From Desulfosporosinus sp. Sb-LF (GTDB lineage: Bacteria; Bacillota; Desulfitobacteriia; Desulfitobacteriales; Desulfitobacteriaceae): a stretch of 64,000 nt of DNA. This document shows, one piece after another, positions 8,410 through 17,870 of the stretch. The translations under genes and the position numbers were made by a program. Position 1 is the stretch's first letter; every line of letters begins with the position of its first letter. Under the pieces are notes generated by a model. It was not told where the DNA came from. It worked only from the letters and a program-made list of their open reading frames with translations, and searched no databases. The DNA lies in the NCBI RefSeq assembly GCF_004766055.1, contig NZ_SPQR01000002.1, positions 124,001-188,000 on the forward strand, in the 5' to 3' direction.

Positions 8410-8763
8410 GTGAACAGGATGGCTAGCCTTCGTAATTTGAGGCAAAAAGATTTGATTAAAGCCGGTATCACTGCTTCAGTTCCAATACGTGTTACAGAAA
8501 ACGGATGGCCTGCAGGAAAGAACCCTGTTGCCAATATAGAAAGGTCTTTCGAACAACAAACGAAGATTCTGGAAACAATTATCCGAAAGATTTGTAATTT
8601 GCGCCATGAGCTTAATATTTCTCATTATGAGCTTTTTGGACTCCGGGATGCAGACAGTTCCAAAGAGGAGCTTTTCCATCAATATGGTATCATGAGGGAT
8701 GATTATTCACCAAAACCGGCTTATTTTACCTTTAGGAATTTAATAAATGAGCTTAGCGTTTAA
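8410..8763 (+). pseudogene. C-terminal fragment of a glycoside-hydrolase-like protein
   Basis: 117 codons from a GTG without a convincing ribosome-binding site. TENGWPAGKNP, with Glu-Asn-Gly-Trp, is typical of the end of a TIM-barrel glycosidase. It is followed by HYELFGLRDADSSKEELFHQ, then YGIMRDDYSPKPAYFTF. Full-length relatives should be several hundred residues, so most of the barrel is missing. The 316 bp upstream (8094-8410) holds the TetR operator but no recognisable 5' part. A truncated import is most likely. Confidence 0.55.
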
Positions 8764-8778
8764 ACCACAAAAAAAAAA

Positions 8779-8812
8779 CCGCAAGGTAGACATTAAACTG
8801 ACCACCTTACGG
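8779..8812 (-). terminator. Terminator after the serine recombinase
   Basis: CCGCAAGGT and ACCTTACGG pair with one mismatch; on the minus strand a run of about ten U follows. It lies just beyond the recombinase stop and resembles the hairpin after the recombinase tail at 27.2 kb, so it probably travelled with the element. Confidence 0.75.
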
Positions 8813-8833
8813 GTTCTTTTTCTGTGATAAATA

Positions 8834-9954
8834 TTACGCTTCAATTACCATACCATCCCTAAAAGTAAACTGGATATCATGGAAGCATAGACCGTGACTT
8901 TATCCATCACCGCAAACCAAAGAGTTTCGTCAAACTCTATCAAAACAGAATCCTGCCGTAGCAACGTAGCAAGAAAGGCATCCAGTTGCTCTCTCTTCAC
9001 CCGACGGGCTTGACGAAGCTCCTCAATTTTTTCAAGTGTATTTTTGGCTTTCTCGTATCGTGCCACAAGCCCATTATAGCGTTGTTGGTATTCAACCTGA
9101 TCGATAACCGAGCGGGCATTCTCATCTACACATTGGTGAATCAGCTCTGTAACCACCGCAATCTCGCTTTGCAGGTTTTCAGCTTCAGAATTCAAGGCGG
9201 CATTGTCTGTCAATACCTGCTTGATCATTTCACAGTTTTCCATGATTTCATACTTGTTTGTTATCAGTTGGTTAAAGGCATTTAAAAATAACTGCTTAAG
9301 GGTGGCTTCATCGAAGTGTGGTGTTCCGCATTTTTCGGAACCTTTGAACTTATAGTTGCATTGCAAAATCGTGCGGCGGTATTTGCTGGTGGAGTGCCAC
9401 ACCTTTGATCCATAGAAATGGCCGCACTCACCGCAAACTAGTTTACTTGAGAAACAGCTGGCCCCACTGTGGTGCCCGCCTTTTTCTTTACGGCGTTTCA
9501 TCTCAAATTGAACTATATCGAATATTTCGGGTTCGATAACCGCTGGATGACTGTTCTCAACATAATACTGAGGAATCTCGCCCTCATTGACTTTTTTCTT
9601 TTTGGTGAGAAAGTCCACTGTGAATGTCTTTTGCAACATTGCATCGCCTTTGTATTTTTCGTTGGTGAGAATACTCTCAACCGTGCTGACCGGCCATTTT
9701 ACTTTACCGGATGGTGTTGGCACTCCGCTTTGTGTGAGGTGTTTTGCAATACCTGATTGCGTCTTGCCTTCAAGGAAAAGCCGATAAATCAACCGAACGG
9801 TGACGGCTTCCGATTCCACAATCCTCGGCAAACCATCCTTGCCCTTTTCGTAACCAAGGAATTGTCCATATGGCAAGCTGACCTTCCCATCTGCAAATCG
9901 CTTTCTTTGACCCCAAGTAACATTTTCAGAGATGCTTCGGCTTTCCTCCTGCAT
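8834..9954 (-). pseudogene. Large serine recombinase lacking its catalytic domain
   Basis: About 370 residues. Recombinase domain: GQRKRFADGKVSLPYGQFLG..VRLIYRLFLEGKTQSGIAKHL..VESILTNEKYKGD. Zinc ribbon: LVCGECGHFYGSKVWHST..LQCNYKFKGSEKCGTPH. Then a long coiled coil. The N-terminal resolvase domain with the catalytic Ser is absent; the frame runs into repeat family A at 9984. The C-terminus is also damaged: the annotated frame ends ..ASMISSLLLGMVW at 8845, but a one-base shift gives HDIQFTFRDGMVIEA ending at 8834, the usual family end. It would have catalysed integration/excision of a mobile element and cannot now do so. Confidence 0.85.
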
Positions 9955-9983
9955 CGTCTATGGGAACATAAACCAAAAAACTT

Positions 9984-10071
9984 CAATGAAGTAACACCAA
10001 CGTGCCCTGTCTATGAGACATAGATGTACTCTAGAACTTACTATGAGGTAACACATACGTTCCTTGTCATC
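9984..10071. repeat. Repeat family A, tandem pair abutting the recombinase
   Basis: CAATGAAGTAACACC, AACGTGCCCTGTC (9984-10011), then TGAGACATAGATGT and a second, diverged unit CTATGAGGTAACACATACGT ending near 10071. The first unit begins about 30 bp upstream of the truncated recombinase, so this copy probably marks the event that removed the recombinase's 5' end. Confidence 0.65.
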
Positions 10072-10090
10072 CCAATAGAGCTATATAAGA

Positions 10091-10147
10091 GGGACGAGGT
10101 ACCTGTCCCCTCGTCCTGTTCGTTGGTACCTTGTCCCGTTTACTATT
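10091..10147. repeat. REP-like double palindrome
   Basis: GGGACGAGGTACC (10091-10103) pairs with GGTACCTTGTCCC (10135-10147) with one mismatch. A second fold, GGACGAGG with CCTCGTCC (10092-10116), competes with it. Such GGGAC..GTCCC palindromes between genes resemble REP sequences mobilised by TnpA-REP (RAYT) proteins; no such gene is in the window. Confidence 0.5.
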
Positions 10148-10187
10148 CTATCTGAAAGCCCCCATGCTGTCATAAATAATGCCCATA

Positions 10188-10223
10188 AATAAATGGGATG
10201 TCCCCAAAGACATCCCATTTATT
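10188..10223 (-). terminator. Hairpin downstream of the RND operon
   Basis: AATAAATGGGATGTC and GACATCCCATTTATT form perfect 15-bp arms with a 6-nt loop, 10 nt past the stop of the adaptor gene. The U-tract comes mainly from the A/T ends of the stem. Confidence 0.75.
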
Positions 10224-10233
10224 ATGGAGTACA

Positions 10234-11466
10234 CTATTGAACCATGTTAACTTTTTCTCCTTCATTTAAGAAGCTCTGTCCTTCAGTGATGACATTCATG
10301 CCTTCGGTGATATTTCCGGCTACTTCGGTACTTTTATTGTTGGAAATACCCACTGACACCGCCACCTTTTTGACCATCCCATCGATCACTACAAATAAAT
10401 AATTTACATTATTTTCAATTTTAAGGGCTTCATTGGGAACTGTCAATATATTAGTTTTGCTTTCAGCGGGTAGCGATAGTTTGATAAACATGCCTGCGGT
10501 TAATTCACGCTTCGAGTTATCAATTTTTACTTTCACCAGATAGCAATTGTCTTTTGAATTGGCGTTAGGACTAATCTTGTCGATGACTCCCGACACACTT
10601 TTATCCTTTGCGGCATTGATGCTCACAGGCACTGTTTGTCCAACCTTGATTTTGCCGATCACAATATCTGGAACGTTGATTTCCGCCATCATATTACTGG
10701 CATCAATCACAGTCACTGACCCTGATTGACTACTGGCGATTCCTCCAACTTTAACATCTTTCACCGATACTATTCCCGAAATAGGAGAGGCTACGGTGAC
10801 ATTATTAAGCTGAATCTGAGCAGAACTCACACTTGCCTTCGATTGTTCGACTTGTGCCGCTGCAGCTGCCGATGCTAAATCTCCTTGAGCCGCTTTGAGA
10901 TCAATCGTGGCATTATCATATTTGGTTTTGGTACCGTCCAATTCTTGCTTGGAAACGGCTCCAGCATCGTATAAGGTCTTTGTCTTTTCATAATTGTTTT
11001 TAGCATCATTATAGGTTATTTGTGATTTATTTAAGGTTTGTTCAGACGTTAAGCTTGTTCTCGCTAAATTTGCCTGGGCTGTGGCCAAGGCCGCCTGTTG
11101 TATTTGCAACTGAGCCTGAAGCTCTGCCGTATCTAAGCTGAAGAGCACCTGTCCTGCGGTCACTTGATCACCGATATCAACATTGATACTTGAAACTTTT
11201 CCTCCTGTCTTGGGGAAAACCTGTACTTCCTGGGCCGGATCAAATTTACTCGCGTAGTCTACTATGGTCGACAACGAAGCAAGCGTTACCTTTTGTGTCT
11301 TAATGTTTTTTATAGTCACTTCGGCCACAACTTTTTTTTGTTTAAGACCATAAACTCCGCCAAAGACAACCGCTATTAAGAGTATGCCGATCAATACATT
11401 TCTTTTCTTAAAACCAGATTGCTTTACCCTGCTAAACAGCCCAATTTTGCTAAGATCCGATTTCAA
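10234..11466 (-). CDS. RND efflux membrane fusion protein
   Basis: A 410-residue adaptor of an RND pump. An N-terminal signal anchor (VLIGILLIAVVFGGVYGL, about 25-42) is followed by the first lipoyl half (GGKVSSINVDIGDQVTAGQV), a long alpha-hairpin rich in Ala/Gln (about 110-210), the second lipoyl half (VASPISGIVSVKDVKVGGIA), a beta-barrel and the membrane-proximal domain. Its 5' end overlaps the 3' end of the permease gene by 17 bp, so the two are translated from one message, permease first. No outer-membrane channel gene accompanies the pair, as expected in a monoderm. Confidence 0.92.
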   Translation of the reverse strand: MKSDLSKIGLFSRVKQSGFKKRNVLIGILLIAVVFGGVYGLKQKKVVAEVTIKNIKTQKVTLASLSTIVDYASKFDPAQEVQVFPKTGGKVSSINVDIGDQVTAGQVLFSLDTAELQAQLQIQQAALATAQANLARTSLTSEQTLNKSQITYNDAKNNYEKTKTLYDAGAVSKQELDGTKTKYDNATIDLKAAQGDLASAAAAAQVEQSKASVSSAQIQLNNVTVASPISGIVSVKDVKVGGIASSQSGSVTVIDASNMMAEINVPDIVIGKIKVGQTVPVSINAAKDKSVSGVIDKISPNANSKDNCYLVKVKIDNSKRELTAGMFIKLSLPAESKTNILTVPNEALKIENNVNYLFVVIDGMVKKVAVSVGISNNKSTEVAGNITEGMNVITEGQSFLNEGEKVNMVQ

Positions 11467-14400
11467 TTTGCTGAACCTCCCCGGTATTTATTGTTTTTCT
11501 TTTCTTGAAGAAACGTTTTGTTAAATCATCCATTATGGTATAAACAACGGGCAAAACAATCGGTGTTAGTAACGTTGACATGACCATTCCCCCAATAATT
11601 ACGATGGCCATACTCTTTTTCATCTCACTGCCTTCACCCATTCCCAGAGCGACTGGAAGCATGGCAACAATCATCGTTGCACTCGTCATGATAATAGGTC
11701 TTAACCTTGTGGTCCCTGATTGAATCAGAGCATCTTTTAAGCTCATGCCTTCATGCATCAACGTATTGGTATAGTCGATTAACAAGGTACCATTCTTCGC
11801 GGAAAGTCCTTCCAGCATAATTAAACCAATAAACGACATCATATTTAGGGTTTGTCCGGTTAAAGCCAAGAAGGGAAGAGCTCCAATGATCGCACAGGGA
11901 AGGGAAATCATTCTGATGGCCGGAGTTAAAAAGGACTCATAAAGCACAACTAAGATCATATATACCAGCGCCAAAGACGCAGCTAACGCCAAGCCAAGTG
12001 AAGCAAAGGAATCGGCCATATTCTTCTGAGTTGCACCATAACTTATGGTGTAGCCTGAAGGAACAGTAACCGTTTTCATTTTATCTTGAATATCCTTCGT
12101 AACCTCGCCTAGCACCCGTCCTTGGAGATTGGCTCCGATGGTAATAACGTCCTGTTTATCTTCTCTCGATAAGGAGGGTTGATTCTCGGCTCGAACCACA
12201 GTAGCAACCTGACTTAGAGGGACTAGCTTACCTGCTTGACTCATGATTTTTATGGATTTAATATCTTCGGCATTCTTAATCTGTCCATCCATGAATTTAA
12301 GGGTAATATCATTTTCCGAATCATTGGATCTAAATACCCCGGCGTTGGCACCCTGCAAAGCCATTCGAATCGTACTACCGACATCGGTGGTGGAAATCCC
12401 GGCCTGCACAGCAGCAAGACTATCCATGGTAACTCTTAGTTCACTGCTTTTGGCATCCGAGGTGTTACTAACATCTGTGACACCGGGAACTGTCTTGATC
12501 ACATTTTCTACCTGCTTGGACAGAGTTTCGAGTGTAGCCTGGTTACTTCCTTTAATACTGATGGAAACAGGCTTCGAAGAACCTCCCCCAGAATTAGATT
12601 CTGCTACGTTAAACTCTACACCAGTCATGCTTTTCCCGAAGCTACGAACTTCACTGGCAACTTGACTCTGGGTTTTTTTACGGTCGCCTTTGGGAACCAG
12701 ATTGACATAGATTTGGGCAACGGATTTATCTTTGCTGTTTTGCCCAGTTAGGCCGATCATGGCAAAGTAGCTTTTGACTTCTTTTGTATCATGCAAATAA
12801 CTTTCTAGCAAGGCGACCTTATCATTCGTCTGCTTTAAGGTCGAACCAGGGGCAAGGGCAATATCAACGCTGAAACTGCTTTGATCGGCGGTCGGTACAA
12901 ATTCTGTCTTTAAGGCTCCCAAAGGAACCAGTGCAAAGCTTAAAATTATTCCTACTAGGACAAATAATAGGACTCTTTTCCTGTGTTCCAGTGACCATAT
13001 GAGGGCCTCACGATATTTTTTCGTAACTTTACCAAAAAGACCTGCTTTTTTATGTTCAGGAGTGACCTCTTTCTTTTCTGTTTTTAAGAGTCTTGAGGCA
13101 AGCATCGGCGTAATCGTAAAGGATACCAGCAGAGAAAACATCGTTGCTACAACGATGGTCAAACCAAATTCTTTAAAATACTGGCCAATCATGCCGGACA
13201 TCAAAGATACCGGAGCAAAGACAACAATGTCGCAGAGACTAATCGCCACGGCGGCCATTCCGACCTCCATCCGACCATCAATGGCAGCTTTGAATAGGCC
13301 TTTACCCTTATCCAGATGCCTCTGAATGCTTTCAAGGACAACAATCGAATCATCCACTAAGGTACCAACAACTAACGATAATCCCATCAGGGACATCATA
13401 TTTAAGGTGAAATTTAGTTTATACATCATAAAAAAGGTCGCAATCAGCGAGGTCGGTATCGATATTAAAACGACGAAGGAGGATCTGAAACTGCGGAAAA
13501 AGGCATATAGGACTAAAGCGGTAATAATAATCCCTTCAAAAAGGTTGGTTTTTACCTCAGATAAAGAATTTGTGATGAACGTAGTCGTATCAAAGGCGAT
13601 ATCCATTTCTATTCCACTGGGAATGGTCTTTTTAATGGTCTCTAATTCTTTTTTGACACTCTTAGCCACTTCTACAACATTCGCATCACTTTGTTTGCCG
13701 ACAACTAAGGTTATTGTTTGCCCGCCATTAAACCTGGATAAGGAGGTGGCCTCTGGCTCCTCCAGACTAATCTGAGCAATATTGCCAAGTCGTACCGTTC
13801 CTCCATTGGCTGTCGGGATCATCATATTTTGGGCATCCTCGATTTTTTGGAATTGCCCAATAACTCTCACTGACTGATTAACATTATCCTGTTTAATTTC
13901 TCCGGCAGGTACGTTGGCATTGGCGGAGTTGAATTTACCGATTAAAGCGTTAACACCTATGCCATAATACTCCATGGCAGATTTATCAAGCTTAATCATT
14001 AATTGTTTCTTGCTTCCACCGCTCACATTAATATTACCGACACCAGGAATCTTTTCGATCGCTTGTTTGATGATATCGGCTTCATTGTAAAGTTCATCAT
14101 TCCCAACCGTATCGCCTTTAATAGAAAGCAACAAAATCGGAATGGCGTTAGTATCCATTTTATATAACACTGGCTTACCAGCATTTGCAGGAAGAGCAGC
14201 TGACGTCGTTTCTATCGCTTTTTGGACATCTAAGTAGGCGGTATTGATATCTGCAGACATTTTAAACATCACCGTGACTGTACCATATCCCTCTTTGGCG
14301 GTCGAGTTAATGGTGTCTACCCCGCTGATCCCTGAGACAGAATCTTCAATCGGTTTGATGATGTCTTTTCGAATGTCCTCGGCACTTGCGCCATTATAGG

Positions 14401-14548
14401 CTGTCGTGACAGAGATTATGGGAATATTCATCGCTGGCAGTAAATTGGCGCCCATGCTGTTGTAGCCGATGATTCCTAACCCTACAAATAGTATGACCAC
14501 CATCCACATAGCCGCTGGTCTTTTGACCGATATTTCTGTAACATTCAT
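11450..14548 (-). CDS. RND-family (HAE1/AcrB-type) efflux permease
   Basis: 1032 residues, the normal size. The usual layout is present: TM1 (AAMWMVVILFVGLGIIGYN), a large external loop, TM2-6 with GLSLVVGTLVDDSIVVLESI, where the paired Asp of the proton relay lies in TM4, then the second loop and TM7-12 (SLALVYMILVVLYESFLTPA; PIIMTSATMIVAMLPVALGM). Substrates would be amphiphilic compounds; none can be named from sequence. It is the first gene of a two-gene operon with the adaptor. No regulator gene lies next to it. Confidence 0.95.
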   Translation of the reverse strand: MNVTEISVKRPAAMWMVVILFVGLGIIGYNSMGANLLPAMNIPIISVTTAYNGASAEDIRKDIIKPIEDSVSGISGVDTINSTAKEGYGTVTVMFKMSADINTAYLDVQKAIETTSAALPANAGKPVLYKMDTNAIPILLLSIKGDTVGNDELYNEADIIKQAIEKIPGVGNINVSGGSKKQLMIKLDKSAMEYYGIGVNALIGKFNSANANVPAGEIKQDNVNQSVRVIGQFQKIEDAQNMMIPTANGGTVRLGNIAQISLEEPEATSLSRFNGGQTITLVVGKQSDANVVEVAKSVKKELETIKKTIPSGIEMDIAFDTTTFITNSLSEVKTNLFEGIIITALVLYAFFRSFRSSFVVLISIPTSLIATFFMMYKLNFTLNMMSLMGLSLVVGTLVDDSIVVLESIQRHLDKGKGLFKAAIDGRMEVGMAAVAISLCDIVVFAPVSLMSGMIGQYFKEFGLTIVVATMFSLLVSFTITPMLASRLLKTEKKEVTPEHKKAGLFGKVTKKYREALIWSLEHRKRVLLFVLVGIILSFALVPLGALKTEFVPTADQSSFSVDIALAPGSTLKQTNDKVALLESYLHDTKEVKSYFAMIGLTGQNSKDKSVAQIYVNLVPKGDRKKTQSQVASEVRSFGKSMTGVEFNVAESNSGGGSSKPVSISIKGSNQATLETLSKQVENVIKTVPGVTDVSNTSDAKSSELRVTMDSLAAVQAGISTTDVGSTIRMALQGANAGVFRSNDSENDITLKFMDGQIKNAEDIKSIKIMSQAGKLVPLSQVATVVRAENQPSLSREDKQDVITIGANLQGRVLGEVTKDIQDKMKTVTVPSGYTISYGATQKNMADSFASLGLALAASLALVYMILVVLYESFLTPAIRMISLPCAIIGALPFLALTGQTLNMMSFIGLIMLEGLSAKNGTLLIDYTNTLMHEGMSLKDALIQSGTTRLRPIIMTSATMIVAMLPVALGMGEGSEMKKSMAIVIIGGMVMSTLLTPIVLPVVYTIMDDLTKRFFKKRKTINTGEVQQIEIGS

Positions 14549-14888
14549 TTTCCGTACTTCCCCTTTATTCTAGTAACTAACTGATCTTTTTTTATGCATT
14601 TGAGAACCTTATCTATAAGTCCCCCGCTTGTCAAGACACGATGGTGTTTTTCAGTTGACAATTCCCCCTTCCCTATCGGCCAGACTTCACCCCGGCGATC
14701 AGGTTCAATCTTGTTTATATGATTGTTTTAAGTTTCCGAATGATACACATCCTAAAATAGTTCGACACTTTTCATTATTCTCCTCCATGCTTATGATCTT
14801 GATCCGAGAGAAGATAAGAGCAAAACTAATTGCTTCCAAAAGATGAAAAAGACGGATCGGGATGCCTCATCCCACTATTTGAAACAAA

Positions 14889-14929
14889 AATGCCTTGGTG
14901 TGAGAATTCCATTTCTCAACCAACGCATT
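14889..14929. repeat. Repeat family D hairpin, copy 1
   Basis: AATGCCTTGGTGTGAGAA pairs with TTCTCAACCAACGCATT (one mismatch, one bulge) around a 6-nt loop, followed by AAATATTTG. Related copies are at 21211-21269 and, truncated, at 21886-21913. Confidence 0.6.
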
Positions 14930-14970
14930 AAATATTTGTTTATCAAATTCTAAGCACTAACCAAACCTTA

Positions 14971-15001
14971 CAATGAAGTAACACCAACGTGCCCTGTCAC
15001 G
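14971..15001. repeat. Repeat family A, single unit
   Basis: CAATGAAGTAACACC followed by AACGTGCCCTGTCACG; the core matches 3636 and 9984 almost exactly. Only one unit is visible here. Confidence 0.6.
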
Positions 15002-15177
15002 ATGAAAGAGCTATATTTCATTTTGTCATTTACTGCTACAGACGACTGTGCCAATGGAGGCTCATCCTTTCCAGAGCGACGTTTTTTACATGCCTTCTGC
15101 AGAAATTTTTCAGAACTAGAACGTCTAAAGAATGAGACTTGGTAACGACGTAAAGCCCCATCAAATCTTATTATAAC

Positions 15178-15933
15178 TTATATTAACAACCTTACAGCTG
15201 CTGCTGCAGTCATGATGATAATTAGAATGCGAAATTGTTTTTCGTTTACCTTCTTAATTACGATTGCCCCTAATAGAGCACCTGCAGCAATTGCAGGGAT
15301 CATACCTATAGTAATCCCAAACGTTTTAAAAGAAATATTATGCCAGAAAAAAATCTGTAATGGTACTTTAGATAAATTAATAATAAAAAAGAACCAGGCA
15401 GTTGTACCCATGAAGCCATTCTTTTTGAAATCCATGGCTAGTAAATAAACGCTGAATATTGAACCTGCAGCGTTACCAATCATAGAAGTAAAACCACTTA
15501 GAGCTCCCATGACAACATAAAACCACGCACTCTTCGGAACCTTAAAGTTTTCTCCTTTTCTTTCCATGTAAATTAAGATGATCAGACATAAGATAACCGA
15601 AATAGCTATGAACAGCTTAAATTGTTTGTCATTAACGTTGCTTCCAGTTATTACTCCTATTATTAGCCCCAGGTATGTCCATGGTAAAAGCTTTATAATA
15701 TTACTCCACTCCGCATGGCGCTGATAATAGTATAATGCAAAAGCATCCCCTACGATAAGAAGGGGCAGTATAATACCTGTAGACTCCTTCCCGCCAAATA
15801 AGGAAGCTAGTATAGGTATTACAGGCATTAAAAATCCGCTTATTCCAGTTTTGGAGAATCCAACCAAGAATGCAGCAATAATTACACATACCCACTGCCA
15901 TACCGATAAATCAAATGCATGAATTATCCCCAT
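15178..15933 (-). CDS. TauE/SafE-type (TSUP) membrane permease
   Basis: 251 residues with about eight hydrophobic helices. The opening VCVIIAAFLVGFSKTGISGF and the second-half counterpart YVVMGALSGFTSMIGNAAGS show the internal duplication of this family of sulfite, sulfonate or organic-anion exporters/importers. Length is normal. AGGAG lies upstream of the ATG at 15933. The upstream neighbour on the same strand is a DUF1847 protein, separated by a hairpin. The substrate is unknown; a sulfur compound is the usual guess for the family. Confidence 0.88.
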   Translation of the reverse strand: MGIIHAFDLSVWQWVCVIIAAFLVGFSKTGISGFLMPVIPILASLFGGKESTGIILPLLIVGDAFALYYYQRHAEWSNIIKLLPWTYLGLIIGVITGSNVNDKQFKLFIAISVILCLIILIYMERKGENFKVPKSAWFYVVMGALSGFTSMIGNAAGSIFSVYLLAMDFKKNGFMGTTAWFFFIINLSKVPLQIFFWHNISFKTFGITIGMIPAIAAGALLGAIVIKKVNEKQFRILIIIMTAAAAVRLLI

Positions 15934-16010
15934 CCGGTACTCCTTTCTCCTTTAGAGATTTCATAAAAAATCTATTTCGAACTTCTTGTCTTTAGTGCAG
16001 AGCAAAAGTG

Positions 16011-16033
16011 TACCCCCTAAAATAAAGGGGGTA
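16011..16033 (-). terminator. Hairpin between DUF1847 and TSUP genes
   Basis: TACCCCCT and AGGGGGTA pair around a 7-nt A/T loop. On the minus strand CACTTTT follows, 8 nt past the stop of the DUF1847 gene. It may end or attenuate transcription before the TSUP gene. Confidence 0.6.
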
Positions 16034-16040
16034 TATTCTT

Positions 16041-16700
16041 TTATTCAGTATCATTTTCCTCAAGCAATCTTGTATAGTAAAATCCGCTTGTATATAATGC
16101 TCCAGCAGGATTATGGGCAAGTACACGATCCTTAGTAATAAGCGTTGTCACAGGTGCCTCTGAGTACTTAATGAAAATAGAGTCATGACCAACACATAGC
16201 CCGACGATTACATTTAGCTCTGTCTTTTCTTTATTAAGTAACTTTGCTTGCAAAACAGGATTACATAAGGATTCATGACTGCCCTTTTTGATTTTAAATT
16301 TTTCGTCTATTCCGATTTCTGTTTTGTCAATTGAGCTTACCTTACAGACCACACAAAAACTTTCCAGTCCTTTTGAATTAAGTATTTTTGCAAAGGTTTT
16401 AGCTTCACTCATTAAACCAACACAGGTTGCGATCCCAATTTTTTTTGCTCCAATTCTTTTAGCAAAGAGAACAATTTCTTCTACACGAGTTATCTTACCA
16501 AAGTATGTCCCCTCAATCTCTGCCGCCGCATGGGAAAACTTAGAAACGAACTCATCGTTTTGATAAAGCCTATTCGCTTCTTCGATCATTTCATTATTAG
16601 TATTCGTTGTGAGGCAGAATTGTGGAAAGCTTTTTTCTCTCCTATAGCAGTTTACAAGTCCGCAGTCTGCGCAACTAAGATTCTTAGTTTCTTTACACAT
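16041..16700 (-). CDS. DUF1847 cysteine-rich protein
   Basis: 219 residues. The N-terminal cluster CADCGLVNCYRREKSFPQFC holds four Cys that probably bind a metal. Further Cys lie in IGIATCVGLMSE, FCVVCKVSS, HESLCNPVLQA and IVGLCVGHDS. The ending (RVLAHNPAGALYTSGFYY) is typical of DUF1847 proteins of anaerobes. The biochemical role is not established; spaced single Cys suggest metal, cluster or thiol chemistry. Its neighbour is a TSUP-type transporter. Confidence 0.8.
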   Translation of the reverse strand: MCKETKNLSCADCGLVNCYRREKSFPQFCLTTNTNNEMIEEANRLYQNDEFVSKFSHAAAEIEGTYFGKITRVEEIVLFAKRIGAKKIGIATCVGLMSEAKTFAKILNSKGLESFCVVCKVSSIDKTEIGIDEKFKIKKGSHESLCNPVLQAKLLNKEKTELNVIVGLCVGHDSIFIKYSEAPVTTLITKDRVLAHNPAGALYTSGFYYTRLLEENDTE

Positions 16701-17594
16701 TTTTTAAAACCCCTTTTTAAATTGGTCCAATAATCAACTGATGTTGTTGTCATCCCTCCTTTCACCAGTAGAAAATTAGACCCTTTTGATAATTCTTCAA
16801 TTTTCGTTAGTTTCCTTCTTCTTTTGTACAAAAATAAAAACAACTGTCATAAGTCCCGTTGACCCAACCAAGCTTTAAGAATTGCAAACTATTGTAAGCG
16901 TCAAACCCATCGTATCCAGCAATGAACCAACATTTTTGAAATAATACTTTAATGTAATAAGGAACAGAATATAAAAGAGCCTCCATTATCAGCAGGCTCT
17001 GTCTAGTTAAATATTCTTTTTGAATAATGTGCTCCATGAGAGGCATCAAATACGCAAAAGTTGAGCCACCTTCTGGCTCAATTTGTATATTCCCCCGCAC
17101 AGCACGACACTATAAAAGACAATCACTCTCTCAAACCCACTCATACCAAGGCTTTTACTTAAGGCAAATATAGCACTATTATACACTCCACGTGCGTTGA
17201 TGATGATGTTGATGTTACTTCATTGTTTACTTCTACTCATTTTTTAGGGCTAATAACTTTGAGGTGAATTTTACTAAAACCTTATCCTTTTCGCGTATTT
17301 GTTTGTTTCCACGTAAAAATACGACTCCCCCTTAACAAAAATTCCCTCAAGCCATTTAAGTCTGAGGGAACATAAAACACACTACTACTTTTACTTTAAA
17401 TCCTCTAAAGCCTTTGATACAGTGCTATTTCCTCACTAGTGATACTAAAGCGCTTAAATAATGTTATGCGTAAATGTGCGACCTCCTAAAAGCAAGGGGG
17501 GGTACGCATCAATTCGATTTTGTTCCTTTTCGCAAATATGAAATCACTATTTCCGCCTGTCAAAATAACTGTTGACCTGGTTACTTTTTCGAAA
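16701..17594. other. Gene-poor stretch with hairpins and repeat scraps
   Basis: About 900 bp. A minus-strand frame of 97 codons (16807-17100, ..MEHIIQKEYLTRQSLLIMEA..) shows no known domain, and a hairpin TTGAGCCA/TGGCTCAA (17061-17081) cuts through its 5' part, so I do not call it a gene. A piece of repeat family A is at about 17168-17225: TAGCACTATTATACACTCCA in the usual orientation, then GTTACTTCATTG inverted. A further hairpin, TTCCCTCA/TGAGGGAA, is at 17342-17370. Confidence 0.5.
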
Positions 17595-17870
17595 TTACTC
17601 TCCTTTGTTCATTTGGATTATAGCCTTGAATAAATCTCCATCTATTTCTATATTAAAGCATCCTTTTTGAATTTCTACGAGACTCTTGGCAATAGATAAA
17701 CCTAACCCGCTGCCCTGACTGCTTCGCGATTCATCCCCTCTTTTAAAACGTTCCATGAGCTCGTCAGTAGAAATATTCAGTTCATAGGCAGAGATGTTTT
17801 TAATCGCCAGAATTACCACAGGGCCTGAATCAATAATATTATTTGCGCTTTCGTTTATGTTTTCGTACAG
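17595..17870 (-). pseudogene. Sensor histidine kinase, C-terminal ATPase fragment
   Basis: Codons ending at 17595 read ..VVILAIKNISAYELNISTDE, LMERFKRGDESR, then GSGLGLSIAKSLVEIQ and IEIDGDLFKAIIQM. These are the F- and G-box region and end of a VanS-like HATPase domain. Upstream of about 17870 the homology stops and the opposite strand encodes an amino-acid permease, so the kinase has lost its sensor, HisKA and N-box. The minus-strand frame runs on to 18104 only because the permease antisense happens to be open. Confidence 0.75.

Larger units (their letters stand above)
14549..15177. other. Gene-free stretch between RND and TSUP genes
   Basis: About 630 bp with no supported gene. A 72-codon plus-strand frame (14628-14846) has no family features. 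The stretch contains a repeat family D hairpin (14889-14929) and a repeat family A core (14971-15001). The remainder looks like degraded intergenic or insertion-sequence DNA. Confidence 0.55.

Noticed and set aside
12236-13775. Several long plus-strand frames
   Set aside because: Antisense shadows of the RND permease, whose own frame is continuous and motif-complete.
14628-14846. 72-codon plus-strand frame
   Set aside because: No domain, no ribosome site; lies in repeat-bearing intergenic DNA.
16807-17100. 97-codon minus-strand frame
   Set aside because: A terminator-like hairpin lies within its first codons and no family is recognisable; left as unsupported.
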